Part shown: piece after piece, positions 16,868 through 25,683 of the stretch
Layout of the letters: each line of letters begins with the position of its first letter
Numbering within the stretch: the first letter of the stretch is position 1
Source of the DNA: Streptomyces sp. NBC_00670
GTDB lineage: Bacteria > Actinomycetota > Actinomycetes > Streptomycetales > Streptomycetaceae
NCBI RefSeq assembly: GCF_036226765.1
Contig: NZ_CP109017.1
Span: 4,899,001 to 4,963,000, forward strand
Length of the DNA stretch: 64,000 nt
Reading direction: 5' to 3'
Notes under the pieces: model-generated
The model's input: the letters and a program-made list of their open reading frames with translations, nothing else
Databases searched by the model: none
Told to the model about the DNA's origin: nothing
Made by a program: the position numbers and the translations under genes

Positions 16868-18148
16868 GTGAAGCGCAAGCTGACAGCCGCGATCGGTATC
16901 GCGGGCATGATGGTCTCCATCGCGGCGTGCGGGGGCAGTGACGACGGGGACTCGGCCAAGGGCGCGGACGCCAAGGAGCTGACCGTCTGGCTCACGGTGG
17001 ACGCGCAGAACAACTGGCCGGCGCTGGTCAAGGCCGCCGACAAGGCGGTGCAGAAGAAGCACCCCGGCATCAAGATCAAGCACGAGTACTACGGCTGGCC
17101 CGACAAGAACACCAAGCTCGACGCCGTCCTCGCCACCGACAAGGCGCCGGACGTGGTCGAGATGGGCAACACCGAGATGCTCGGTTACATGGTCAAGGGC
17201 GCCTTCGCCCCCGTCGACGCGGCGAAGTTCGACAACTCCGACGCCTGGCTGGACGGCCTGAAGGCCTCCGTCACCTACGAGGGCAAGACCTACGGCGTGC
17301 CGTACTACGCCGGCGGCCGCGTCGCCAACTGGCGCAAGGACGTGGCGGCTTCGGTCGGGGTCAAGACGCCCCCGAAGACGTACAAGGAGCTGACCGCCGC
17401 CCTCGACAAGATCCAGAAGAAGGAGGGCTCGAAGTTCAGCGCCTGGTACCAGCCCACCCGTGACTGGTACGCGGCCATGTCCTTCGTCTACGACGCGGGC
17501 GGCTCCATCGCCAAGGAGGACGGCGGCACCTGGAAGGCCAACCTCTCCTCGCCCGAGTCCCTCAAGGGCCTGAACGAGTTCAAGAACGTCGTCGACACGT
17601 ACATGCACGGCGACAAGACCAAGGACGAGTCCGACCGTTACATCGTCTACGGCCAGGGCAAGTCGGCGATGATCTTCGGTGCGGCGTGGGAGGGCGCAAC
17701 CTCGGCCGACCCGAAGAACGACAAGACCGGCAAGCTCAAGGACAACCTCGAGAACTTCGTGATGCCGGGTCCGTCCGGCAAGAACATGCCCGTCTTCCTG
17801 GGCGGTTCGGACCTCGCGATCCCGGTGAAGTCCAAGGCGCAGGGCGTGGCCGCCGAGTGGATCAACGCGTTCACCGGCAAGGACGGCCAGAAGGGCCTGA
17901 TCGCCAAGGGCAACCTGCCCAACAACAAGACCGACCTCGCGACCCTGAAGGACGACCCGGCCACCGCGGTCCCGGCCACCGCGGCCGAGTCCAACTGGTT
18001 CGTGCCGATGGCGCCCGGGTGGGGCCAGGTCGAGAAGGCGCAGGTGCTCCAGACGATGCTGCAGAACATCGGCACCGGCAAGAAGTCCGTCGAGGCCGCC
18101 GCCAAGGAGGCGGACGCCGCGATCGACAAGGTCATCAACACGAAGTGA
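16868..18148 (+). CDS. dasA: chitobiose ABC transporter lipoprotein DasA
   Basis: Extracellular solute-binding lipoprotein of 426 residues. A signal peptide ends in the lipobox IAAC, with Cys21 as the lipidation site. The family 1 solute-binding fold follows (ELTVWLTVDAQNNW onward). In S. coelicolor DasA binds N,N'-diacetylchitobiose for uptake through DasBC with the shared ATPase MsiK, which is not in this window. The GTG start has GAGGAGG eight bases upstream. A strong hairpin right after the stop suggests that dasA mRNA is made in excess over dasBC. Confidence 0.95.
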   Translation: MKRKLTAAIGIAGMMVSIAACGGSDDGDSAKGADAKELTVWLTVDAQNNWPALVKAADKAVQKKHPGIKIKHEYYGWPDKNTKLDAVLATDKAPDVVEMGNTEMLGYMVKGAFAPVDAAKFDNSDAWLDGLKASVTYEGKTYGVPYYAGGRVANWRKDVAASVGVKTPPKTYKELTAALDKIQKKEGSKFSAWYQPTRDWYAAMSFVYDAGGSIAKEDGGTWKANLSSPESLKGLNEFKNVVDTYMHGDKTKDESDRYIVYGQGKSAMIFGAAWEGATSADPKNDKTGKLKDNLENFVMPGPSGKNMPVFLGGSDLAIPVKSKAQGVAAEWINAFTGKDGQKGLIAKGNLPNNKTDLATLKDDPATAVPATAAESNWFVPMAPGWGQVEKAQVLQTMLQNIGTGKKSVEAAAKEADAAIDKVINTK

Positions 18149-18155
18149 CCCGGCA

Positions 18156-18183
18156 GGGGCCCCGTCGACGGCGACGGGGCCCC
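18156..18183 (+). terminator. hairpin after dasA
   Basis: GGGGCCCCGTCG (18156-18167) pairs perfectly with 18172-18183 over a four-base loop, eight bases after the dasA stop. It is a probable terminator or attenuator that sets the ratio of binding protein to permeases. Confidence 0.85.
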
Positions 18184-18330
18184 GCCCGGCGTGCGCGGCG
18201 GGCCCCGCGCGCCGGCCGGGCGGTGAAGGCCGGCCGCAGAACGCCGGGCACCCCGGGGCGGCCGTACGGCACGGGGGTCCGTACGGCCGCGGGGGCGCCC
18301 TCCGCGGGGCCCGGTGGCGGAGCGACGCCC

Positions 18331-18388
18331 GTGCGGCCCTACCGCCTCCGCAGGACGCCGTGCGGCCGTACCGCCCCCGCAGGACCCC
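18331..18388. repeat. 29-bp tandem duplication in the dasA-dasB gap
   Basis: GTGCGGCC(C/G)TACCGCC(T/C)CC with GCAGGAC(G/C)CC occurs at 18331-18359 and 18360-18388 with three differences. The rest of the 366-base gap is low-complexity, with several GGCCCCGCAGGGC-like palindromes (18395-18470). No gene is seen in it. Confidence 0.8.
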
Positions 18389-18514
18389 GCCCGGCCCCGC
18401 AGGGCCAGCCCGGCCCCGCAGGGCGACGCAGGGCCAACCCGGCCCCGCCCGGCCCCGCCGGGGCCGTACCCCGCACGACCCCGTACGACCTGAGGGACCG
18501 CTGAGGAGCGCGCG

Positions 18515-19507
18515 ATGAGTGCCGCCAACACCACCACCCCTGCCAAGGTGCCGCCCCCGCGGCAGGCGCCGCCGCCACCACCGGACGTCCCGGGCCGTCC
18601 CCGCAAGCCGCGTGCGGCGGCCGGGGCCGCGGTGCCCTGGGGACTGCTCGCGCCCTGTCTGCTGGTCCTCGTCGTCGTCCTCGGCTATCCGCTGGTCCGT
18701 CTGGTCACGCTCTCGTTCCAGAAGTTCGGCCAGTCGCAGCTGTGGGGCTTCCAGCCGGCCGAGTCCGTCGGCTTCGACAACTTCGCCACCGTGCTGGGCG
18801 ACAGCGAGTTCTGGGCGGTCGTCGTCCGCACCATCGTCTTCGCCGGCGGCAGCGTCATCTTCACGATGGTCGTCGGCATGCTGATCGCCCTGCTGCTCCA
18901 GCGGGTCTCCGGCTGGGTGAAGACGCTGGTCAACATCGCCCTCGTGGCCAGCTGGGGCATGCCCGTCATCGTGGCCACCACCGTCTTCAAATGGCTGTTC
19001 GACTCCGACTACGGCGTCTTCAACGCACTGCTGAGCAAGCTCCCCGGCGTCGACCTGGTCGGCCACAACTGGTTCGCCAGCGGGCCGCAGGGCCTCGCCG
19101 TGATCATGCTGCTCGTGGTGTGGGGCGCGGTGCCGTTCGTCGTCATCACCCTCGGCGCCGGACTCACCCAGGTGCCCAAGGAGATGGAGGAGGCGGCCCG
19201 CCTGGACGGCGCCGGCGCGTGGGGCGTCTTCCGCTACGTCACGCTGCCGATCCTCAAGCCGATCATCGTGATGCTGACGACCCTCTCCGTCATCTGGGAC
19301 ATGGGCGTCTTCCCCCAGGTGTTCGTCATGCGCAACGGCCACCCGGAGGCCGAGTTCCAGGTCCTCACCACGTACTCCTACGACAAGGCGTTCGTGGTCA
19401 ACGACTACGGCCAGGGCTCCGCGATCGCCCTGGTCACCGTGGTGCTGCTGCTCGGCGTCGTCGCCGTCTACATGCGCCAGATGCTGAAGATCGGAGAGGT
19501 CGAATGA
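18515..19507 (+). CDS. dasB: chitobiose ABC transporter permease DasB
   Basis: A 330-residue inner-membrane permease of the sugar ABC (MalF-like) family. The N-terminal 35 residues are proline-rich and cytoplasmic, followed by six membrane segments. The EAA loop that contacts the ATPase is EEAARLDGAGAWGVFRYVTL. ATG 18515 has GAGGAG upstream. It overlaps dasC by ATGA. Confidence 0.93.
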   Translation: MSAANTTTPAKVPPPRQAPPPPPDVPGRPRKPRAAAGAAVPWGLLAPCLLVLVVVLGYPLVRLVTLSFQKFGQSQLWGFQPAESVGFDNFATVLGDSEFWAVVVRTIVFAGGSVIFTMVVGMLIALLLQRVSGWVKTLVNIALVASWGMPVIVATTVFKWLFDSDYGVFNALLSKLPGVDLVGHNWFASGPQGLAVIMLLVVWGAVPFVVITLGAGLTQVPKEMEEAARLDGAGAWGVFRYVTLPILKPIIVMLTTLSVIWDMGVFPQVFVMRNGHPEAEFQVLTTYSYDKAFVVNDYGQGSAIALVTVVLLLGVVAVYMRQMLKIGEVE

Positions 19508-20412
19508 GCGCGACCGCCCTGCCCCCGAAGACCACCGCCGGTCCGGGAGCCACCGGGCCCAAGGCCGCCGGACGGGCCGCCGCGCCCCGGCGCGTGCGGC
19601 GCACCAGGGCCGGCTGGAACGTCCTCGGGCTGCTGGTCTTCCTGATCGTCGGCTTCCCGGTCTACTGGATGCTCAACACGGCGGTGAAGCCCGCCAAGGA
19701 CGCCATCGACCCCGACCCCAGCCTGCTGCCGACCGGGCTGACCCTGTCCAACTTCCGCCGGGCGCTGGACATCGCCGACTTCTGGGGTCCGGTCGGCCGC
19801 AGCCTGATCGTCTCCCTGACCGTGGTGCTCATCGGCATCGCCGTCGGCATGCTGGCCGCGCTCGCCATCTCCCGGTTCGCCTTCCGCGGCCGCAAGGTGG
19901 TCATCGTCGCCATCCTGGCGGTGCAGATGATCCCGCTGGTCGCCATGATCATCCCGGTCTTCCTGCTCCTCAACGACCTCGACCAGTACGACAAGCTGTC
20001 CGGTCTGATCCTCACGTATCTGACCTTCATCCTCCCGTTCACGGTCTGGACCCTGCGCGGCTTCATCGTCAACATCCCGCGCGAACTGGAGGAGGCGGCC
20101 ATGGTCGACGGCTGCTCCCGCACCGGCGCCTTCGTCCGCGTGGTCTTCCCGCTGCTCGCGCCCGGACTCGTCGCCACCTCCGTCTACGGCTTCATCCAGG
20201 CGTGGAACGAGTACCTCTACGCCCTGATGCTGATGAGCCAGCAGAAGCAGACCGCGACCGTCTGGCTCGCCAACTTCACCACCAAGCACGGCACCGAATA
20301 CGCCCCCATGATGGCCGGAGCCACCATGATGGCCATACCGATCGTCGTGCTCTTCCTCCTCGTCCAGCGCAAGATGGCCGCGGGTCTCACCGCGGGCGCC
20401 GTGAAGGGATAA
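19504..20412 (+). CDS. dasC: chitobiose ABC transporter permease DasC
   Basis: A 302-residue MalG-like permease with six membrane segments and the EAA loop EEAAMVDGCSRTGAFVRVVF. A basic alanine-rich N-terminal stretch precedes the first segment. It pairs with DasB. The start overlaps the dasB stop by four bases, and dasD begins nine bases after its stop, so dasBCD form one unit. Confidence 0.93.
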   Translation: MSATALPPKTTAGPGATGPKAAGRAAAPRRVRRTRAGWNVLGLLVFLIVGFPVYWMLNTAVKPAKDAIDPDPSLLPTGLTLSNFRRALDIADFWGPVGRSLIVSLTVVLIGIAVGMLAALAISRFAFRGRKVVIVAILAVQMIPLVAMIIPVFLLLNDLDQYDKLSGLILTYLTFILPFTVWTLRGFIVNIPRELEEAAMVDGCSRTGAFVRVVFPLLAPGLVATSVYGFIQAWNEYLYALMLMSQQKQTATVWLANFTTKHGTEYAPMMAGATMMAIPIVVLFLLVQRKMAAGLTAGAVKG

Positions 20413-20421
20413 CGCCACCCG

Positions 20422-21924
20422 ATGACGACTTTCGCCAGCGGCACCGACACTCTCACGCGCGACGCCCTCACGGTCCTGCAGCCCGGATTCACCGGGACGA
20501 CCGCCCCCGACTGGCTGCTGCGCCGGCTCGGCGAGGGGCTCGCCTCCGTCGGCCTCTTCGGCCGCAACATCGCCTCGCCCGCGCAGCTGGCCGCCCTCAC
20601 CGCCCAGCTGCGCGCCGAACGCGACGACGTCCTCGTCGCGATCGACGAGGAGGGCGGCGACGTGACCCGCCTGGAGGTCCGCGCCGGTTCCTCCTTCCCC
20701 GGCAACCACGCCCTCGGCGCCGTCGACGACGTCGAACTGACGACCGAGGTGGCCCGCGAACTCGGCCGCCGGCTGGCCGCCTGCGGCGTCAACCTCAACT
20801 GGGCGCCCTCCGCGGACGTCAACTCCAACCCCGCCAACCCCGTCATCGGCGTCCGCTCCTTCGGCGCCGACCCGGAGCTGGTGGCCCGGCACACCGCCGC
20901 GTACGTCACCGGGCTGCAGTCCGCCGGGGTCGCCGCCTGCACCAAGCACTTCCCCGGGCACGGCGACACCGCGGTCGACTCCCACCTCGCGCTGCCGCGC
21001 ATCGACGCGGACGCGGAGGTCCTGCGGGCGCGCGAACTCGCTCCGTTCCGGGCCGCGATCGGCGCCGGCACGAAGGCCGTGATGAGCGCCCACATCCTGG
21101 TCCCGGCCCTGGACGCGCAGCGCCCGGCGACCCTGTCCGGCGGCATCCTGACCGACCTGCTGCGCAAGGAACTCGGCTACGAGGGCCTGATCGTCACCGA
21201 CGGCATGGAGATGCGGGCGATCGCCGCGACGTACGGCATCGAGCGGGGCAGCGCCCTCGCGATCGCCGCGGGTGCGGACGCCATCTGCGTGGGCGGGGGG
21301 CTCGCCGACGACGAGACGGTACGGCGGCTGCGGGACGCGCTGGTGGACGCGGTGCGCACCGGGGCGCTCGCCGAGTCGCGGCTGGCGGACGCGGCACGGA
21401 GGGTGCGGGAGCTGGCGGGGTGGACGGCGGGGGGTGTGGTGGCCGGTGCGTCCGCCGGTGCCGAGGGGCCGGGTGTGGACGTCGGCCTGATCGCCGCCCG
21501 GCGTGCGCTCACCGTGACCCGGTCGCCGGACTTCGTCCCGCTGACCGAGGCTCCGTACGTCGCCGCGTTCACGCCCGTCGCCAACATCGCGGTGGGCGAC
21601 GAGACGCCGTGGGGTGTGGCGGCGGAGCTGGCCCGGCTGCTGCCGGGGACCGTGACGGGGGCGTTCACGGGGGAGAGCGCGGGGGTGGAGGCGCTGGCGG
21701 CGGCCGGGGGGCGGCGGGTGGTCGCGGTGGTGCGTGACGAGCACCGGTATCCCTGGATGGGGGAGGCGGTACGGACGCTGCTGGCTGCCCGCCCGGACAC
21801 GGTGGTGGTGGAGATGGGCGTCCCGCAGGCCGCCCCCCGCGCCACGCTCCACGTGGCGACGCACGGGGCGGCGAGGGTCTGCGGCGTGGCAGCCGCGGAG
21901 GCGATCACGGGTTCGACGGCCTGA
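20422..21924 (+). CDS. dasD: beta-N-acetylglucosaminidase DasD (GH3)
   Basis: A 500-residue glycoside hydrolase family 3 enzyme without a signal peptide, so it is intracellular, where it can split imported chitobiose to GlcNAc. The family signature KHFPGHGDTAVDSH contains the His-Asp pair typical of the NagZ-like branch, and IVTDGMEM carries the nucleophile Asp. The C-terminal 150 residues are glycine/alanine/valine-rich with many GTG/GCG codons and are less conserved. The ATG lies nine bases after dasC. Confidence 0.92.
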   Translation: MTTFASGTDTLTRDALTVLQPGFTGTTAPDWLLRRLGEGLASVGLFGRNIASPAQLAALTAQLRAERDDVLVAIDEEGGDVTRLEVRAGSSFPGNHALGAVDDVELTTEVARELGRRLAACGVNLNWAPSADVNSNPANPVIGVRSFGADPELVARHTAAYVTGLQSAGVAACTKHFPGHGDTAVDSHLALPRIDADAEVLRARELAPFRAAIGAGTKAVMSAHILVPALDAQRPATLSGGILTDLLRKELGYEGLIVTDGMEMRAIAATYGIERGSALAIAAGADAICVGGGLADDETVRRLRDALVDAVRTGALAESRLADAARRVRELAGWTAGGVVAGASAGAEGPGVDVGLIAARRALTVTRSPDFVPLTEAPYVAAFTPVANIAVGDETPWGVAAELARLLPGTVTGAFTGESAGVEALAAAGGRRVVAVVRDEHRYPWMGEAVRTLLAARPDTVVVEMGVPQAAPRATLHVATHGAARVCGVAAAEAITGSTA

Positions 21925-21971
21925 GGGCCCCCCGGGGATTTCCCCCGGCCCCCCACAAAAGATGCGCGGTC

Positions 21972-22021
21972 CCCCGCGCCCCTGAAAGCAGGGCCGCGCC
22001 CCTGCTTTCAGGGGCGCGGGG
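21972..22021. terminator. 22-bp perfect hairpin between convergent dasD and nagB
   Basis: CCCCGCGCCCCTGAAAGCAG plus GG (21972-21993) is the exact reverse complement of 22000-22021, with a six-base loop. The right arm runs into GAACTGCGCGACCAGCC, a sequence repeated in variant form elsewhere in this window. It serves both strands. Confidence 0.9.
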
Positions 22022-22114
22022 AACTGCGCGACCAGCCAAGAACCCGCCCGCACCCGTCAACGAGCCCCACCCACCCGAGCTCTCCCGCGCCCCTTCCCTC
22101 CCGGGCGCCCCGCC

Positions 22115-22900
22115 CTAAATCCCCTGCCACGCCGGCTTGTTGGTGAACGCGTGGCGGAAGTAGTCCGCCAGCTTCAGTTTCGACGCCGCCCCCTCGTCCA
22201 CCACCACCGTCGCGTGTGCGTGCAACTGCAACGCCGACGCCGGACACACCGCCGCCACCGCCCCCTCCACCGTCGCCGCCACCGCATCCGCCTTCCCCTC
22301 GCCCGTGGCGAGCAGCACCAGATGCCGCGCTTCCAGAATCGTCCCGATCCCCTGCGTGATCACATGGTGCGGGACCTGCGCGATCTCCCCGTCGAAGAAC
22401 CGCGCGTTGTCCACCCGCGTCTGCTCCGTCAACGTCTTGATCCGCGTCCGCGACGCCAGCGACGAGCACGGCTCGTTGAACCCGATGTGCCCGTCCGTCC
22501 CGATCCCCAGCAGCTGCAGGTCCACCCCGCCGGCCCCCGCCAGCGCCGCGTCGTACGTCTCGCACGCCGCCTGCACGTCCTCGGCCGTCCCGTCGGGCCC
22601 CATGAACGCGTCCATGCCGATCCCGAGCGGCCGGAGCACCTCGCGCGCGAGTACGGAGCGGTAGGACTCGGGGTGCTCGGCCGGCAGCCCCACGTACTCG
22701 TCGAGCTGGGCGATCCGCACCCGGGAGGTGTCCACCTCACCGGCGCGCACCTTCGCCCCGAGGGCCTGGTACACCGGCAGGGGGGTCGATCCGGTCGCCA
22801 CGCCGAGCAGGGCGTCGGGCTTGCGCCCGACCAGCCGGACGATGGCTTCCGCGACGAGCTCGCCGCCCGCCGCGGCGTCGGGGACGATGACAACTTCCAC
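22115..22900 (-). CDS. nagB: glucosamine-6-phosphate deaminase
   Basis: A 261-residue enzyme that converts glucosamine-6-phosphate to fructose-6-phosphate and ammonia, the last step of GlcNAc catabolism and the sink for the DasR ligand. Signatures: LLGVATGSTPLPVYQAL, QLDEYVGL (catalytic Asp), GIGTDGHIGFNEP and GEGKADAVAAT. It begins at GTG 22900. A dre lies 33 bases upstream. Confidence 0.96.
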   Translation of the reverse strand: MEVVIVPDAAAGGELVAEAIVRLVGRKPDALLGVATGSTPLPVYQALGAKVRAGEVDTSRVRIAQLDEYVGLPAEHPESYRSVLAREVLRPLGIGMDAFMGPDGTAEDVQAACETYDAALAGAGGVDLQLLGIGTDGHIGFNEPCSSLASRTRIKTLTEQTRVDNARFFDGEIAQVPHHVITQGIGTILEARHLVLLATGEGKADAVAATVEGAVAAVCPASALQLHAHATVVVDEGAASKLKLADYFRHAFTNKPAWQGI

Positions 22901-22932
22901 GCTGGCCTGCCGATCTGCCGAGAGGGTCGCTA

Positions 22933-22948
22933 TGTGGTTTAGACCAAT
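22933..22948. promoter_or_regulatory. dre site upstream of nagB
   Basis: TGTGGTTTAGACCAAT has 13 of 16 matches to AGTGGTCTAGACCACT. Its position 33 bases before the nagB start fits DasR repression of nagB. Confidence 0.85.
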
Positions 22949-23100
22949 CTAGCAGAGCGACCCCCGCCGGGGCAGGGCCCGCGAGGACCCCGCGCGAACA
23001 CCGTGCCCACCCGACGCGACGTGCGGGAAAAGGCGAAAGAAACATCCCGTCATGCATGGACACACGCGCGTGCGGCCAGCGACAATGGGCCTTGGCCAGG

Positions 23101-23116
23101 CATGGTCTAGTCCACG
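23101..23116. promoter_or_regulatory. second dre-like site in the nagB to kinase space
   Basis: CATGGTCTAGTCCACG keeps the core TGGTCTAG and TCCAC (12 of 16 matches). It lies about 200 bases upstream of nagB and 320 bases upstream of the divergent sensor kinase, so it could serve either gene. The rest of the 22901-23436 gap holds no gene I can support. Confidence 0.65.
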
Positions 23117-23424
23117 CTTCCACCCTCCGAACGGACGCGCGGACGGGCCACTCACCGGCCGACGACCGCACTTCCGTCCTCCCCGCACAGGAGGGCGGAC
23201 CGAGGAACCGGCGCTCTCTGCCCTGACTGCACCGGCTCCTCACCTTCGGCCGAACGGGACCGCACACCCACGGCCGATGCTGCTCCGGGCTGCGGTGCCG
23301 GGAGGGTTGAGGGTCCCTCCCAGGCGCCGCGGCCCGCGGGTGTCTCCGGTCCGCGAGTGCTTCCGGCCCGCGGGTGTCGCCGGCCCCGAATCGGGCGAAT
23401 GCGGGCAGTGTCCGCACCCCCGGG

Positions 23425-23437
23425 TACGCTCGGCACG
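23425..23437 (+). promoter_or_regulatory. -10 element of a leaderless transcript
   Basis: TACGCT (23425-23430) ends six bases before the GTG at 23437, the spacing at which the G of GTG is the transcription start. No convincing -35 box or ribosome site is seen. Confidence 0.6.
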
Positions 23438-24915
23438 TGCCCTCCATGAACGAACTCGTACGCCAGCACACGGCCCTCGGCGACTCCGACCTCGAGTGGC
23501 TCCACCTGCTGGTCTCGGAGTGGCAGCTGCTCTCCGACCTCTCCTTCGCCGACCTCGTCCTGTGGGTCCCCACCAGCGACGGCACCCGGTACGTCTCGGT
23601 CGCCCAGATGCGCCCCAACACCGGCCCCACCTCGTACCAGGACGACATGGTCGGCCACCTCGTCCCGCGCGGCCGCCGCCCGCTGCTCGACGCCGCCCTG
23701 GACGAGGGGCGCATCGTCCGCGAGGGCGACCCCGAGTGGCGCGAGGAGGTCCCGGTCCGCGTCGAGTCCATCCCCGTACGGCGCGAGGGGCGTGTCCTCG
23801 GCGTCATCGCGCGCAACACCAACCTGCTCACCGTGCGCACCCCGAGCCGCCTCGAACTGACCTATCTCCAGAGCGCCTCCGACCTCGCCCAGATGATCGC
23901 GGCCGGCTCCTTCCCCTTCCCGGACCAGCAGGTCGACATGGACGCCGCCCCGCGCGTCGGCGACGGCCTGGTCCGGCTGGACGCGGACGGCATCGTCCAG
24001 TACGCCTCGCCCAACGCCCTGTCGGCGTACCACCGCATGGGCCTCGCCTCCGACCTCGTGGGTCATCACCTCGGGCAGACGACGGCCGAACTCGCGCCCA
24101 CCCGGGGCCCGGTGGACGAGGCGCTGGCCAAGGTGGCCAGCGGCTGGGCGCCGCGCGAGTTCGAGATCGAGGCCAGGGACGGAGTGATCCAGTTCCGCGC
24201 CATCCCGCTCAAACCCAAGGGCGTGCGCATCGGTTCCCTGGTCCTGCTCCGGGATGTCACGGAACTGCGCCGCCGTGAGCGCGAGTTGATCACCAAGGAC
24301 GCCACCATCCGGGAGATCCACCACCGGGTGAAGAACAACCTCCAGACGGTCGCCGCGCTGCTGCGGCTCCAGGCCCGCCGCATCGACTCCGAGCGGGGCC
24401 GGGAGGCGCTGGAGGAGGCCGTCCGCAGGGTCGGCTCGATCGCCATCGTCCATGAGACGCTGTCTCAGAACCTGGACGAGCGGGTGGAGTTCGACGAGAT
24501 CGCCGACCGGGTGCTCGCCATGGTCGCCGAGATCTCCCCGGGCAAGGTCACCGGCCGGCGCACCGGACACTTCGGCATCCTGGACGCGGAGGTCGCCACT
24601 CCGCTCTCCATGGTCCTCACCGAAGTCCTGCAGAACGCCCTGGAGCACGGCTTCGGCCCGGGCGAGACCGGCGTGGTCGAGGTCTCGGCGGTCCGCGGGG
24701 GCACGTCGAAGGAGGCCCGGCTGCTGGTCACCGTGCAGGACGACGGGGTGGGTCTGCCCGAGGGCTTCGACCCGCACCGCTCGGGCAACCTCGGTCTGCA
24801 GATCGTCCGGACCCTGGTGGAGGGGGAGTTGGGCGGCACCTTCGACATGGTCCCGGCGGCGACCGGACGCGGCACCCGAGTCATCCTGGACATCCCCATC
24901 CGGGCCCAGAAGTAG
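23437..24915 (+). CDS. PdtaS-like soluble sensor histidine kinase
   Basis: A cytoplasmic kinase of 492 residues: an N-terminal GAF-like domain (to about residue 150), a PAS-like domain (about 170-280), then the HisKA_2 phosphoacceptor segment REIHHRVKNNLQTVAALLRL and an HATPase region (LTEVLQNALEHGF, DDGVGLPEGFD, GNLGLQIVRTL). This matches the mycobacterial PdtaS family, whose partner is an RNA-binding ANTAR regulator; no such regulator is adjacent. It is probably translated from a leaderless mRNA at GTG 23437; ATG 23446 is the alternative. Confidence 0.88.
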   Translation: MPSMNELVRQHTALGDSDLEWLHLLVSEWQLLSDLSFADLVLWVPTSDGTRYVSVAQMRPNTGPTSYQDDMVGHLVPRGRRPLLDAALDEGRIVREGDPEWREEVPVRVESIPVRREGRVLGVIARNTNLLTVRTPSRLELTYLQSASDLAQMIAAGSFPFPDQQVDMDAAPRVGDGLVRLDADGIVQYASPNALSAYHRMGLASDLVGHHLGQTTAELAPTRGPVDEALAKVASGWAPREFEIEARDGVIQFRAIPLKPKGVRIGSLVLLRDVTELRRRERELITKDATIREIHHRVKNNLQTVAALLRLQARRIDSERGREALEEAVRRVGSIAIVHETLSQNLDERVEFDEIADRVLAMVAEISPGKVTGRRTGHFGILDAEVATPLSMVLTEVLQNALEHGFGPGETGVVEVSAVRGGTSKEARLLVTVQDDGVGLPEGFDPHRSGNLGLQIVRTLVEGELGGTFDMVPAATGRGTRVILDIPIRAQK

Positions 24916-24969
24916 CCCGGTGCGGCCGGGAGCCGGCCGTACCGGCGCGGGGTCGCACCGGAAAGCAGC

Positions 24970-24997
24970 GAGCCCCGGACCAGAAGGTCCGGGGCTC
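24970..24997 (+). terminator. terminator after the sensor kinase
   Basis: GAGCCCCGGACC (24970-24981) pairs perfectly with 24986-24997 over the loop AGAA. Confidence 0.9.
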
Positions 24998-25109
24998 AAC
25001 TACTGCTTGCTTCAAGCGCATCGGGGGTACTGCGCGCTGCGGCTCGGGGGCGGGAGATGCGTGCTCGCTGCACGCGCCGCCGGGCTCGGGCTCGTACGGG
25101 GTGGGTGTG

Positions 25110-25367
25110 TCAGGCGGAGGCCTGACGGGCCCGGTTGCGGGCGGCGCGGCGCTTCATGGCGCGGCGCTCGTCCTCGCTGAGACCACCCCAGACGCCGGAG
25201 TCCTGACCGGACTCGAGCGCCCACTGCAGACACTGATCCATCACGGGGCAGCGCCGGCAGACGGCCTTGGCTTCCTCGATCTGCAGCAGCGCAGGACCGG
25301 TGTTGCCGATGGGGAAGAACAGCTCGGGGTCTTCCTCGCGGCAAACGGCGTTGTGACGCCAGTCCAT
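25110..25367 (-). CDS. wblE: WhiB-family iron-sulfur regulator, WblE/WhiB1 type
   Basis: An 85-residue WhiB-like protein. Cys9, Cys37, Cys40 and Cys46 are the 4Fe-4S ligands; GVWGG marks the turn; the C-terminus is basic (RRAMKRRAARNRARQ) for DNA contact. The sequence resembles Streptomyces WblE, the orthologue of mycobacterial WhiB1, which binds the principal sigma factor and reacts with nitric oxide. ATG 25367 has AAGGAGAGG upstream. It is a single-gene transcript. Confidence 0.95.
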   Translation of the reverse strand: MDWRHNAVCREEDPELFFPIGNTGPALLQIEEAKAVCRRCPVMDQCLQWALESGQDSGVWGGLSEDERRAMKRRAARNRARQASA

Positions 25368-25683
25368 GGCTGCTACCTCTCCTTGGTATTACGTGCGGTT
25401 GCTTGTGAATGTGAACGCTTTCACGAATCCCCCGACAAGTGAAGGGCCGACCGTCAGCCACACTGCGGCGGTCCTGGTTTCGAGGAGGGATTCGGGCTCT
25501 TAGGGGGGCCGGTGTTGCGTGCCGTCCCGAGCGCCACGTAGAGACTCGCAAACCTCAGCGGCGGATACAACCCCTTCCGGAAAGTTTTTTTTGATTCCTT
25601 GGTGTCGACTAGGTCACAGCCGTACTTCCAAGGGGTGGACCCTGGCCTAAACGTTCGAGTGAAAGGACTTTGGCCCGTTCTGC
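25368..25683. other. wblE upstream region
   Basis: Some 316 bases, unusually AT-rich for this window. It holds an A/T tract (eight T at 25585-25592) and GTGAACGCTTTCAC (25411-25424), an imperfect inverted repeat about 45 bases before wblE. Given the conserved and highly expressed nature of wblE, multiple promoters are likely, but I could not assign boxes. Confidence 0.5.

Noticed and set aside
25569..25598. Possible sigma-R promoter for wblE (GGAAT and GTT on the minus strand)
   Set aside because: The spacer is 22 bases, not 18 or 19.
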